From positions 1 to 58,148 of the forward strand of contig DJWK01000038.1 of NCBI GenBank assembly GCA_002441555.1: a DNA stretch of 58,148 nt. Direction: 5' to 3'. Origin of the DNA: Thermodesulfobacteriaceae bacterium UBA6232 (GTDB lineage Bacteria > Desulfobacterota > Thermodesulfobacteria > Thermodesulfobacteriales > Thermodesulfobacteriaceae). The position numbers and the translations under genes were made by a program. Below, one piece after another: positions 24,511 through 33,094 of this stretch (within the stretch, counting starts at the first letter, position 1; each line of letters starts with the position of its first letter). The notes beneath the pieces are model-generated. The model was not told the origin of the DNA and did not search any database. It saw nothing but the letters and a program-made list of their open reading frames with translations.

Positions 24511-25979
24511 TATTTACCTACCCAGTAATTGGGTGCTTCTCTTAAAATTATTACATCATGCACATGGGATTCCCTGTAACCTGCTGGAGTTATTTTAATA
24601 AATTTAGCTTTTTTTCTCAACTCTTCTATGTTTTTGCATCCACAATATCCCATACCGGACTTTAAACCACCGATTAATTGATAGATCATATTTGATACAG
24701 GGCCTCTGTATGGAACCTTTCCTTCCACTCCCTCAGGCACAAATTTAGAAATATCTTCTCCTGAATATCCATATCTTTCTCTCCCCCCTGCCTTAAACAT
24801 GGCAGATAAAGACCCCATACCTCTATAAACTTTGTAAGTCCTGCCTTCATAAAGAATAATTTCGCCAGGGGCTTCTTCTGTTCCTGCAAAGAGATTTCCT
24901 ATCATTACAGCATGAGCTCCTGCTGCAATGGCCTTCGTAATATCTCCTGAAAACCTAATTCCACCATCAGCAATTATGGGGATGCCATATTTCTCTGCAA
25001 CAACTGCCGCATTATGAATAGCTGTTATCTGAGGAACTCCCGCACCAGCAACAATTCTTGTAGTACAAATTGACCCAGGACCAACTCCTACTTTCACTCC
25101 ATCTGCTCCAGCCTTAATTAAAGCCTCAGCTCCCTCAGCAGTTGCAATATTTCCTGCAATAAGTTGACACTCAGGAAAATGATACTTAATTTCCTTAATA
25201 GTGTCAATAACATTTTTGCTGTGCCCATGAGCGGAATCAATAAAAAGAACATCACATCCTGCTTTAAGAAGGGCTTCTGCATGCTTGAGTCTGTCTTTAC
25301 CCACTCCGATAGCAGCTCCCACCCTAAGTCTTCCGAGTTCATCCTTACAGGCATTAGGATATTTCCTGATTTTCTCAATGTCTTTTATGGTTATAAGACC
25401 TTTTAAGCAAAAGTTGTCATCCACAATGAGAAGCTTCTCTATTCTCCTTTCGTGAAGAATTTTTACAGCTTCATCAAGGGTAATTCCAGGTTTTGCCGTG
25501 ACAAGATTTTCCTTGGTCATAACCTCTTTCACAGGCTTATCAAGTTGGGTTTCAAAACGAAGATCTCTATTAGTAACAATACCTACCAGTTTTTTTTCAG
25601 AACCCTCTACCACTGGGATTCCAGAAATTTTATATTCTTCCATTAAAGCAAGTACCTCTCGAATAGGTGTCTCGGGTGAAACGGTGATAGGATCATAGAT
25701 CATTCCACTTTCAGATTTTTTAACCCTTTCAACCTCTTTAACCTGTTCTTCAATGGACATGTTTCTATGGATAACACCAAGTCCGCCTTCTCTTGCCATC
25801 GCTATAGCCATCTTACTTTCAGTTACAGTATCCATAGCAGCTGAAATAAGAGGTATATTAAGTTTTATTTTGGGAGTGATATAAGTAGAAACATCTACAT
25901 CCTTGGGTAATACTTCAGAATAAGCAGGAACAAGCAAAACATCATCAAAAGTATAAGCCTCACCAATTATCTCAAGCAT
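24510..25979 (-). CDS. guaB: Inosine-5'-monophosphate dehydrogenase
   Basis: A 489-residue IMPDH with the catalytic barrel interrupted by two CBS domains (about 95-205, PITVSPETPIREVLALMEE and PVKEVMTKENLVTAKPG). The active-site loop GVGPGSICTTRIVAG carries the nucleophile Cys, and GAHAVMIGNLFAGTEEAPGE and the flap are intact. It converts IMP to XMP with NAD+, the committed step to GMP. The ribosome binding site is AAGGAGGGAAAG. It sits downstream of the IHF-Ppx fusion gene in a run that also holds rpsA and sppA. Confidence 0.97.
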   Translation of the reverse strand: MLEIIGEAYTFDDVLLVPAYSEVLPKDVDVSTYITPKIKLNIPLISAAMDTVTESKMAIAMAREGGLGVIHRNMSIEEQVKEVERVKKSESGMIYDPITVSPETPIREVLALMEEYKISGIPVVEGSEKKLVGIVTNRDLRFETQLDKPVKEVMTKENLVTAKPGITLDEAVKILHERRIEKLLIVDDNFCLKGLITIKDIEKIRKYPNACKDELGRLRVGAAIGVGKDRLKHAEALLKAGCDVLFIDSAHGHSKNVIDTIKEIKYHFPECQLIAGNIATAEGAEALIKAGADGVKVGVGPGSICTTRIVAGAGVPQITAIHNAAVVAEKYGIPIIADGGIRFSGDITKAIAAGAHAVMIGNLFAGTEEAPGEIILYEGRTYKVYRGMGSLSAMFKAGGRERYGYSGEDISKFVPEGVEGKVPYRGPVSNMIYQLIGGLKSGMGYCGCKNIEELRKKAKFIKITPAGYRESHVHDVIILREAPNYWVGK

Positions 25980-26006
25980 ATAAAGCCCTTTCCCTCCTTT
26001 TTCAAT

Positions 26007-27203
26007 CTAATTATACTTCTTGCTTAAATAAAGTAAAGTTGCCTCTAAAATTCCAAACTCACTTAACAAAACTTCATTTTCCCCAAAATAATCAAGGATC
26101 TCTTCATAAATAACAAAACCTGGAAGGGCAATATCTTCCCTTCCTTCCTCCATACCTTTAATTTTTTTCAGCCTCGGAAGGGTCATTTCACTCAATTTTT
26201 GAATCAATTTATTAACCCTTTCTCTTGTAATAATATGGCCGTGAAGAAGATTAAATTCATATTTAGTTAATTTTAAATCAAGACTACCAAGAAGGCTTGC
26301 TGTTCCGCCAGTAATAACAATCTTCTCAAAATTTCTTTTTGGTAAAAAAGCGAGTTTTTCCCTTACATAAGTTTTTAGGGATTTTAACACCCCTCTGGTT
26401 AAAGGATACCGCAGATTAAAGGTTTCCTTTAAAGTAACGGCTCCAATATCTAAGCTCTTTATATAAATAGGCCTTTCATTTTCCATATAAATAAATTCTG
26501 TTGAGCCACCTCCCACATCTACAATCAAAAAATTCTTTAAATTGTGGTCTGATTTTTTAAGCCCATAAAGAATCCCATCAAGGGTAAGTTCTGCTTCCCT
26601 TTCAGGAGAAACAACCTCTATGGAAATACCTGTTTCTTTTTTTATTTCAGAAAGAACATCTTTGGCATTTTCGGCCTTTCTAAAAACAGCTGTTCCGATG
26701 GCATAATAATCAGATACTCCGAAGTTATCCATTATTTTCCTAAAACTCCTTAAAGCCTCTTTAGCCCTTTTTAAAGCAATTTCTGTAATCTTTCCGCCAT
26801 CCACTAACCCCTCACCAAGCCTTACATTCTCTCTATAACTTTTCAAAAAAAGGATCTCTCCTTTAAATTTCTTTCCAAGAATTAATCTAAAGGTCTGTGT
26901 TCCAAGATCCATTCCTGCAAGAAAAGGGGTATTTAACCTTTCTTTAAATTCCTTTCCCATATGGAAAAGAGCTCTTATTTTCCCTTGAAGATAGTATTTT
27001 TGAGAATTTTTGGGATTTATAAAAAAGTAGGACCTTGCCTTTGAAATTTCAAAAACGCCAAAGCCTCTAAGTTCTATTTTTTCTCCTTTTTTTAATGATT
27101 CAGCAAGGATTTCAAAAAAGTTATCCACAAGGAATTGACAGTCCTTTTTTTCCAAATCAGGAAAGCGAAGCCTCAATTTTTCACAAAGCTCTCTTTTGGT
27201 CAT
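26007..27203 (-). CDS. Fusion of an IHF/HU DNA-bending domain with a Ppx/GppA phosphatase
   Basis: A single 398-residue frame. Residues 1-90 are an IHF-beta/HU domain (MTKRELCEKL at the start, KIELRGFGVFEISKARS at 42-58, the arm tip FINPKNSQ with Pro64, and GKEFKERL at 83-90). Residues 95-398 are a Ppx/GppA domain: AGMDLGTQTFRLILG (96-110), SPEREAEL (199-206) and VDVGGGSTEF (228-237), the ASKHA phosphate-binding motifs. The domain would hydrolyse polyphosphate or pppGpp. The gene follows rpsA and sppA, the place where many bacteria have ihfB, so an ihfB gene seems to have fused with ppx. There is no stop, and no good internal ribosome binding site before Met98. It starts 2 bases after sppA. 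Confidence 0.9.
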   Translation of the reverse strand: MTKRELCEKLRLRFPDLEKKDCQFLVDNFFEILAESLKKGEKIELRGFGVFEISKARSYFFINPKNSQKYYLQGKIRALFHMGKEFKERLNTPFLAGMDLGTQTFRLILGKKFKGEILFLKSYRENVRLGEGLVDGGKITEIALKRAKEALRSFRKIMDNFGVSDYYAIGTAVFRKAENAKDVLSEIKKETGISIEVVSPEREAELTLDGILYGLKKSDHNLKNFLIVDVGGGSTEFIYMENERPIYIKSLDIGAVTLKETFNLRYPLTRGVLKSLKTYVREKLAFLPKRNFEKIVITGGTASLLGSLDLKLTKYEFNLLHGHIITRERVNKLIQKLSEMTLPRLKKIKGMEEGREDIALPGFVIYEEILDYFGENEVLLSEFGILEATLLYLSKKYN

Positions 27204-27205
27204 CT

Positions 27206-28087
27206 TTAGTATTGATGGAGATAAAGGGCATTGATATTTAAAGGATCATAAATTTTTACGGTTTTCAAAGATAATTTCTCCTCAAAAAATCGTTCCAAAT
27301 AACTTTTTTTTCTGGGATAAAAAATAAGGGGGGCCTCTTTTATGCCTGCAAGCCTTTTTGCCTCATCAAGGGCTCTATAAAAATTCCCGAGTTCATCAAC
27401 AAGCTTTAGTTTTAAAGCCTCTTCTCCTGTATAAATCTTCCCATTAGCAAACTCCTTTACCTTCTCAAGAGGTATATTTCTTGAGTCAGCAATAGCCTTT
27501 ACAAATTGATTATGAAGAAGCAAAACCTTTTCCTGAAGATACTTTTTCTCTTCGGAGGTAAGGCCTCTAAAGGCTGATCCTGTATCCTTATAGGGCCCAC
27601 TTTTTATAACCTCTGCTGAAATCCCGAGTTTTTCCATTAACTTTTCCAAATTGGGAAGCTGAATCATAACCCCAATACTACCTGTAATTGTTCCGGGATT
27701 GGCAAAAATTTTTTGTCCTGATAGAGCAATATAAAGACCGCCTGAAGCAGCAACTCCTCCCATAGATACAACAAGGGGTTTCACTTTTCTCAGTTCTTTC
27801 AATTCTTCATATATCTCCTGAACAGCACCAACAGACCCCCCTGGAGAATCAATTCTTAAAACCACCGCTTTTATATCTTTTCTTTCTTTTAACTCCTCTA
27901 TGGATTTAAGATACTCAGAACTTTCAAGAATTACTCCTTTTACTTCAAGAACCCCAATTTTAGGGCCATGAGGTATCCTTTCTCCTAAAAAATAGAAAAG
28001 AAGAGACAGAAAAAAACTGAGAAAAATAAAAAAAAGAACGATACCACCTATAAAGGCAAGACCATAAACCAGCCAAGGCCTTTTCAT
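27206..28087 (-). CDS. sppA: Signal peptide peptidase SppA, short form
   Basis: A 293-residue S49 serine peptidase with one N-terminal membrane helix (about 8-32). The region LRIDSPGGSVGAVQEI (about 77) and MGGVAASGGLYIALSGQKI (about 108, nucleophile Ser in AASGG) match SppA, and the catalytic Lys lies in VIKSGPYKDTGSAF (about 160). It degrades leftover signal peptides in the membrane. The short, single-domain form is normal outside Enterobacteria. It lies 6 bases after rpsA and directly before the IHF-Ppx gene. Confidence 0.95.
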   Translation of the reverse strand: MKRPWLVYGLAFIGGIVLFFIFLSFFLSLLFYFLGERIPHGPKIGVLEVKGVILESSEYLKSIEELKERKDIKAVVLRIDSPGGSVGAVQEIYEELKELRKVKPLVVSMGGVAASGGLYIALSGQKIFANPGTITGSIGVMIQLPNLEKLMEKLGISAEVIKSGPYKDTGSAFRGLTSEEKKYLQEKVLLLHNQFVKAIADSRNIPLEKVKEFANGKIYTGEEALKLKLVDELGNFYRALDEAKRLAGIKEAPLIFYPRKKSYLERFFEEKLSLKTVKIYDPLNINALYLHQY

Positions 28088-28093
28088 GGGCTT

Positions 28094-29740
28094 TTACTCA
28101 CTTATTTTTTCCGAATCTAACTTTAAAATATCTTTAAGTTTTTTTGGGGAACCCTTGTAATTTTCTTTCAAAGCTGAAAGTTCCTTTTCTTCCTTCTCTT
28201 TATAATAAGCTCTCTCTGAAAGCCAAAGTCTTCTCCTTTGAGGATCAAATAGTATAACCTTCCCTTTTAGGGTTTCCCCTTCCTTTAAAATTTTAGGTTT
28301 TCCCCCTTCTACCCATACCTCTTTTAAAGGCATAAAGCCCGTGACTCCTCTTGAAATTCTTACAAAATAACCCTGTCCTTTAGCTTCTCCTATAATAACT
28401 CCCTCAAGGATATCGCCAACTTTTATTTTGCTTGCAAGTTCCTCCCAGGGATGAGGGATGAGTTCTTTAATACTTAAAAGAAGTTTTTTCTTCTCTGGAT
28501 CAAACTCAATTATTTTAGCCTTTACCTCATCTCCCACTTTATAAAGCTGACTTAAATCTTCAACTCTTTCCCAATCAACCTGAGATTTAGGTACAAATCC
28601 ATCAACTCCCTCTAAAACCTCAACAAACAATCCAAAAGAGATTATGGCTTTAACCTTTCCCTCTATTGTATCTCCAATCTTTAGCTCTTTTGCTAGCCTT
28701 TCCCAGGGATTTTCTTCAAGCCTTTTTAAACTAAGAATCATTCTTTTTTCTTTGGCATCAAATTCATTTATCACTACTTCGACTATATCCCCTTCAGAAA
28801 GAACATCCTTTGGTTTAAGCCCCCTTTTCCAGGAAATTTCACTTGCTGGTAAAAGACCTTCAAGACCCGGTTCAATTTCTATAAATGCACCAAAATTTGC
28901 AACTTTTATTACCCTTCCTCTTACCCTTTGATCAACCGCATATTTGAATGAGGCCTCTTCCCAGGGATCAGGTTCTAAAGCTTTGAGGCTGACCCTCAGT
29001 TTTTTGGTCTGCGGATTCCATTGAATAACTTTAACCTTAATGTTTTCACCTTCTGTAAGAAAACCTTCATAGGAAGAAACTCTTTTTCTGGTAAGTTCGG
29101 AAAAAGGTAAATATCCTGTAAGAACTCCTTCAAATTCTACAAGATACCCTCCTTTTACCTCTTTTTTAACCATCCCTTCAAGAATTCCTTCCCTTTCAAT
29201 AAGCCTTTCAAGTTCTTTTAATTTGAACTCCCTTTCTCTTTCAAGATAAGCCCTTTGAGATACTACAAAAGAGCTTTGGTCAAATTTAAGAATAAGCACA
29301 GGAATATCCATTTCTTCTGAACCCTGATATTGTGAACCTGGTAAAAAACCTTTTAAAATACCTTTATAAATAACTTCGTAACCGCCTTTAATTAGTTTTA
29401 GTAACCTTACTTTGATAGGGATCTCCTTTTCATAAGCCTCTTTTAACTCCTCTTTTATTTTTTCTTCTAAAAGCTTTTTTAAAGATAGGAGATAAGAGGC
29501 ATCTCCTGAAAGTTTCTTAACTATAAGAACTGAAACTTCATCTCCCTTTTTAAAAAAAAGATTTCCTTCAAAATCTTTGAGTTCCTCAAGGGGAAGGATA
29601 GCCTCTTTTTTGGTCCCAATATCTAAATAGGCATTTTTGTCATCCATGTGAACTATTACACCCTTAACCTTTTCCCCTGCTTGATAAACCCTTTCAGTCC
29701 GAGAAAAATACTCATCAAGGAGTTTTTGAAACTCTTCCAT
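28094..29740 (-). CDS. rpsA: Ribosomal protein S1 with six S1 domains
   Basis: The 548 residues carry about six consecutive S1 RNA-binding domains. The most typical are YAVDQRVRGRVIKVANFGAF (about 268), LKIGDTIEGKVKAIISFGLF (about 353) and IKVGDILEGVIIGEAKGQGY (about 440), each followed by a segment ending in LSIK/LSLK. The first two are more divergent, as usual for ribosome-binding domains. It unfolds mRNA on the 30S subunit. It is close to the 557 residues of E. coli S1. The operon order rpsA-sppA-ihfB(-ppx)-guaB continues downstream. Confidence 0.93.
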   Translation of the reverse strand: MEEFQKLLDEYFSRTERVYQAGEKVKGVIVHMDDKNAYLDIGTKKEAILPLEELKDFEGNLFFKKGDEVSVLIVKKLSGDASYLLSLKKLLEEKIKEELKEAYEKEIPIKVRLLKLIKGGYEVIYKGILKGFLPGSQYQGSEEMDIPVLILKFDQSSFVVSQRAYLEREREFKLKELERLIEREGILEGMVKKEVKGGYLVEFEGVLTGYLPFSELTRKRVSSYEGFLTEGENIKVKVIQWNPQTKKLRVSLKALEPDPWEEASFKYAVDQRVRGRVIKVANFGAFIEIEPGLEGLLPASEISWKRGLKPKDVLSEGDIVEVVINEFDAKEKRMILSLKRLEENPWERLAKELKIGDTIEGKVKAIISFGLFVEVLEGVDGFVPKSQVDWERVEDLSQLYKVGDEVKAKIIEFDPEKKKLLLSIKELIPHPWEELASKIKVGDILEGVIIGEAKGQGYFVRISRGVTGFMPLKEVWVEGGKPKILKEGETLKGKVILFDPQRRRLWLSERAYYKEKEEKELSALKENYKGSPKKLKDILKLDSEKISE

Positions 29741-29778
29741 GCGAAACCTCTCTTAAGCTAAATATGGATTAGTTTAAA

Positions 29779-31032
29779 TTAAAAACCTTGAAAAATCAAG
29801 GTTTTAACAAAAGAAATTTCTTCCTCTTTATTTTTGAGCTCTCCCATAATTTTCTTTTTCCTTATTTCTTTTAAGATTTTCCCAATTTTTTCTCCCTCCT
29901 TTATTCCCATAGAAAGGAGATCTTTACCACTTAACTCCGGCTTTATGTAACGAAGCTCTTTTAAAAATTTTAAAATAAAAGGCATGTAAATTTTCTCAAG
30001 ACAAAGTCTGAAAATAAGATAAGGCGGCAATTTCTCAAGAACCTCCACTTTCTCTGGTATATCAAGTTTTAAAAATCTTTCATTATTACATACCCTCTCC
30101 CAAAACTGCAAAATAGACATTTTTTCTCTTTCTTGAAAACCAAGTCTTTCAAGATTTTCCACATTAATATCAATTAGAAAGAGCAAAAAAAATTTTTCAA
30201 GATCCCTTTTCTGAAGCTCTCCTCTGGCTAAACTTAATATTTCATAATCCTCTGTAGAGATTTTTCTTAAAATGAGGCCAAACTTTTCAAATAGCCTGAG
30301 TTTGCAAATTTCTTCAATTAATAATGGAAGGTCCTCAAATCTTTCTTTATAGAAAAAAAGCAAAAGTTCATTTGCAAGTCTTGAAGGGGAAAGTTTCTTA
30401 AAAGAAGATGCTTTTTCAGCCTCGTAAAGGGCGGAATAAAATTCTTCTGCAAATTCAAATCTCAAACGCACCTTGTAGCGTATTCCCCGAAGCACCCTTG
30501 TGGGATCATCTATAAAGGACTTAACATGAAGAGGCCTTATCAATCCTTCTTGAAGGTCTTGAAAGCCCTTCACCAAATCAATAAGAGTTTCTTCATAAGG
30601 AGGGGTTAAACCGTAAATTAGGGCATTAACAGTGAAGTCCCTTCTAAAAACATCTTCTTTAAAATTTGATGGCTCAATTACAGGTAAACGAGCTGGTTCG
30701 GGATAGCTCTCCTTTCTTGCAGTAACAAGATCAATGGTAAAATTTTCACTAAGTTTAATCTTATAGGTCAAAAAGGGAGATTTAAATAATAAGGTGGCTT
30801 TACAATTTTCAAAAATTTCTTTAAGAAGCTCTTCCCAATTTCCCTCAAGGACAAGGTCAAGGTCTTTAACAGGTTTATTTAGCAAAAAATCCCTTACAGG
30901 GCCTCCTGCAAGATAAAGAAAATTTCCTTTTTCTCTGGAAAGATTTCTTACAAATTCAAGAAATTTTAAAGCTTCCTCTGGAAGGGCTAAAAATCTTTTT
31001 ACTTCTTGGAAGGGAATTTTCCGTGTGATCAA
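29779..31032 (-). CDS. cca: tRNA nucleotidyltransferase (A-adding/CCA type)
   Basis: A 417-residue class II nucleotidyltransferase: YLAGGPVRDFLLNKPVKDLDLV (about 41) with the catalytic Asp pair, EDVFRRDFTVNALIYG (about 145), then DDPTRVLRGIRYKVRLRFEF (about 180). That last wording is closer to A-adding enzymes of deltaproteobacteria-like organisms than to full CCA enzymes, but the CBS and DHH domains of that type are absent. The start is TTG at 31032, overlapping the xerD stop (TTGA). With the PcnB-like gene at 14998 the window holds two members, which suggests a split of CC- and A-addition or of CCA and poly(A) work. Confidence 0.85.
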   Translation of the reverse strand: MITRKIPFQEVKRFLALPEEALKFLEFVRNLSREKGNFLYLAGGPVRDFLLNKPVKDLDLVLEGNWEELLKEIFENCKATLLFKSPFLTYKIKLSENFTIDLVTARKESYPEPARLPVIEPSNFKEDVFRRDFTVNALIYGLTPPYEETLIDLVKGFQDLQEGLIRPLHVKSFIDDPTRVLRGIRYKVRLRFEFAEEFYSALYEAEKASSFKKLSPSRLANELLLFFYKERFEDLPLLIEEICKLRLFEKFGLILRKISTEDYEILSLARGELQKRDLEKFFLLFLIDINVENLERLGFQEREKMSILQFWERVCNNERFLKLDIPEKVEVLEKLPPYLIFRLCLEKIYMPFILKFLKELRYIKPELSGKDLLSMGIKEGEKIGKILKEIRKKKIMGELKNKEEEISFVKTLIFQGF

Positions 31033-31922
31033 GACCCAGCCCTTGGGTGAAATTTCTCATAAGCCTCTTTAAGTTTTTTAATATCAAGATGGGTATAAAT
31101 CTGGGTAGTAAGAAGGCTGCTATGACCGAGCATCATTTGAAGGGCCCTTAAATCGGCTCCTCCCTCAAGAAGATGGGTAGCAAAGGAATGCCTCAAAACA
31201 TGCGGTGAAATTTTTGATAAATCAATTCCAGCTGCTTTTGCATAGTTCTTTATAATTTGCCAGAAGCGCTGCCTTGTTAGAGGCCCTCCCCTTCTATTTA
31301 AAAAAACAAAATCTTTGCTTTTTGCTTTTACAAATTTTGGTCTTATATTCTCAAGATAGTTTTCAAGATATTCAAGGGCCACCTCCCCAATGGGAACTAT
31401 TCTTTCTTTTTCCCCTTTTCCAATTATTCTTAAAATCCCCAGATTTAAATTGATATTACCCAGTTTAAGATTAACCAATTCAGAAACCCTAAGCCCTGTG
31501 GCATATAGAAGCTCAAGCATGGTTCTATCCCTGTATCCGAGAGGATTTGATAAATCCGGAGCCTTAAGAAGTTTTTCAACCTCCTCAAGGGTTAAAACCT
31601 TGGGAAGTCTTTTAGGAAGTTTTGGGCTTTCAAGAAGATCAAAAAAATCAAGTTCAATCAACCCCCTTTCTTTTAAAAAAATTAAAAAATTTCTTAAGCT
31701 GGAAAGTCTTCTTGCTATTGAAAAGGGATTAAACCCCCTTTCTTTAAGATCAGAAAGATAAGCCATTACAAGGGAATAGGATATATCAGAAAGGCTTAAG
31801 TGTTTTTTTCTTAAAAACTCAAGGAAATCTGCAATATCGATGGAGTAGGATTTAAGAGTATTGAGGGAATAGTTCTTCAAAGAGGACAAATAAAGGAGAA
31901 AATCATCGAGAAGATCTCTCAT
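31029..31922 (-). CDS. xerD: Tyrosine recombinase XerC/XerD
   Basis: A 297-residue recombinase with an N-terminal SAM-like core-binding domain (1-90) and a catalytic domain. The catalytic residues are visible: Arg in YATGLRVSELVNLK (about 150), Lys in GKGEKERIVP, His/Arg in SPHVLRHSFATHLLEGG (about 243), His in LGHSSLLTTQIYTHLD and its Tyr. The length is that of chromosome-dimer resolvases rather than phage integrases, and no phage genes flank it. It would act at dif with FtsK. The gene lies inside the long minus-strand run and overlaps the nucleotidyltransferase gene. Confidence 0.93.
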   Translation of the reverse strand: MRDLLDDFLLYLSSLKNYSLNTLKSYSIDIADFLEFLRKKHLSLSDISYSLVMAYLSDLKERGFNPFSIARRLSSLRNFLIFLKERGLIELDFFDLLESPKLPKRLPKVLTLEEVEKLLKAPDLSNPLGYRDRTMLELLYATGLRVSELVNLKLGNINLNLGILRIIGKGEKERIVPIGEVALEYLENYLENIRPKFVKAKSKDFVFLNRRGGPLTRQRFWQIIKNYAKAAGIDLSKISPHVLRHSFATHLLEGGADLRALQMMLGHSSLLTTQIYTHLDIKKLKEAYEKFHPRAGS

Positions 31923-31924
31923 TA

Positions 31925-32413
31925 CTAAAAGGAAAGTTCCTTTAGAAGTTTTTCAGTTTTATAAGCTAAAGCCTCATCCTTTGTGGAAAGTTGCAGGGCC
32001 TTTAATTTGGCAAAGATTCCCTGTTTTTCCGAAAGATTAAACTCTGAAAATCTTTCTTTTATCTTCTCAAGGGTTTGATACAAAATTTCTTTACTTTCCG
32101 CATCAAGAAAAAGGATAAGATCTCTTGCAGAATCAGGAAGGCCAAATTTTTTATAAAATTCCAAAAGTAATTTCTGAAAATCCCTTTTTCCTGTAGATTG
32201 ATGAAGTTTATTTAAAAAATCCTCTTTTTCTCCGTTTCCCTTCCCTGAAAAGAGTTTTTCAAGTTCCTTAAGATATCTTTCTTTAGCTTTTTTGTCCTCT
32301 TTTAAAGGAGTTCTTTCGCCCTTTTCAAGTTTTCTTCTAAGTTTAGCAAGCCCGCTTGAATCCTTTAGTTTGTCAATTTCTCTCCAGGAAAGTTTCCTTC
32401 TTTCCTCGCTCAC
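31925..32413 (-). CDS. Conserved hypothetical protein, charged and helical
   Basis: The 162 residues, rich in Lys and Glu, have no membrane segment. The opening RRKLSWREIDKLKDSS resembles a conserved start of uncharacterised proteins in delta-type anaerobes. The rest (FQKLLLEFYKKFGLPDSARDLILFLDAES) is predicted all-alpha. I do not recognise a catalytic motif. It is packed between xerD (2 bases) and the phosphatase gene (3 bases). Confidence 0.7.
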   Translation of the reverse strand: MSEERRKLSWREIDKLKDSSGLAKLRRKLEKGERTPLKEDKKAKERYLKELEKLFSGKGNGEKEDFLNKLHQSTGKRDFQKLLLEFYKKFGLPDSARDLILFLDAESKEILYQTLEKIKERFSEFNLSEKQGIFAKLKALQLSTKDEALAYKTEKLLKELSF

Positions 32414-32416
32414 TTT

Positions 32417-33094
32417 TTACCTCCTGCATTCAATTTGGTATATTTTTTCCTCAGGCAACTCAATAGCTGTTAATTTTCCGCCATAGACACATCCTGTATC
32501 AATTCCAATTCTATCCTCAAGATGAAGGACCTCTGGGAAGGGGGTGTGTCCAAAAATGATTTTTTTGAAAAATTTCCCCTCATAAAAATAAAAACTCTGT
32601 CTTATCCAGAGTAAATCCTCTTCCGTCTGATCTTTAAGAGTTTTTTGAGGATTGATACCTGCATGCACAAAAAAATAGTTATCCATCTCCAAAAAAAGAG
32701 GCAATTCTTTTATAAAATGCATATGTTCTTCAGGGATATTTAATTTACCCTCCTCAAAATAATTCTTTAAGGTTTGAGAACCACCGTTATATAAAAAAAC
32801 TTCCACATCAAGGCCTGAAAGGAATCTCTCAAACATCCATTCATGATTCCCTTTTAGAGGAAAGACCCTTTCTGGAAAGTCTTTTTTTAACTCCATAATC
32901 AGTTCTAAAACCTTTCTTGAATCAGGCCCCCGGTCAATATAGTCACCAAGAAAAATTAAATAATCCCTTCCCCATTTGATGGGAAGATTCTCAAGAAGGG
33001 CCTCAAGAGCAAACAAACACCCGTGAATATCACCAATGGCAAAAATTTTACTCCCAGAATCTGGCCCTTCTATCGTCAAGCCTTTTAAGCTCAT
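32417..33094 (-). CDS. Metallophosphoesterase, PrpA/ApaH-like phosphatase
   Basis: The 225 residues hold the calcineurin-like motifs in order: FAIGDIHGC (about 17), LGDYIDRGPDS (about 47), KGNHEWMFE (about 78) and IIFGHTPFPE (about 182), with HAGIN between. These bind two metal ions. The family includes bacterial Ser/Thr phosphatases PrpA/PrpB and diadenosine tetraphosphatases. The ATG at 33094 lies 47 bases inside pflX and has no clear ribosome binding site, so the true start could be slightly downstream (TTG 33079). Confidence 0.88.
   Translation of the reverse strand: MSLKGLTIEGPDSGSKIFAIGDIHGCLFALEALLENLPIKWGRDYLIFLGDYIDRGPDSRKVLELIMELKKDFPERVFPLKGNHEWMFERFLSGLDVEVFLYNGGSQTLKNYFEEGKLNIPEEHMHFIKELPLFLEMDNYFFVHAGINPQKTLKDQTEEDLLWIRQSFYFYEGKFFKKIIFGHTPFPEVLHLEDRIGIDTGCVYGGKLTAIELPEEKIYQIECRR

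Noticed and set aside
27124..27132. DnaA-box-like TTATCCACA
   Set aside because: A single copy inside the IHF-Ppx coding region; no cluster or AT-rich unwinding region. dnaN-gyrB adjacency also suggested an origin, but no box cluster was seen there.
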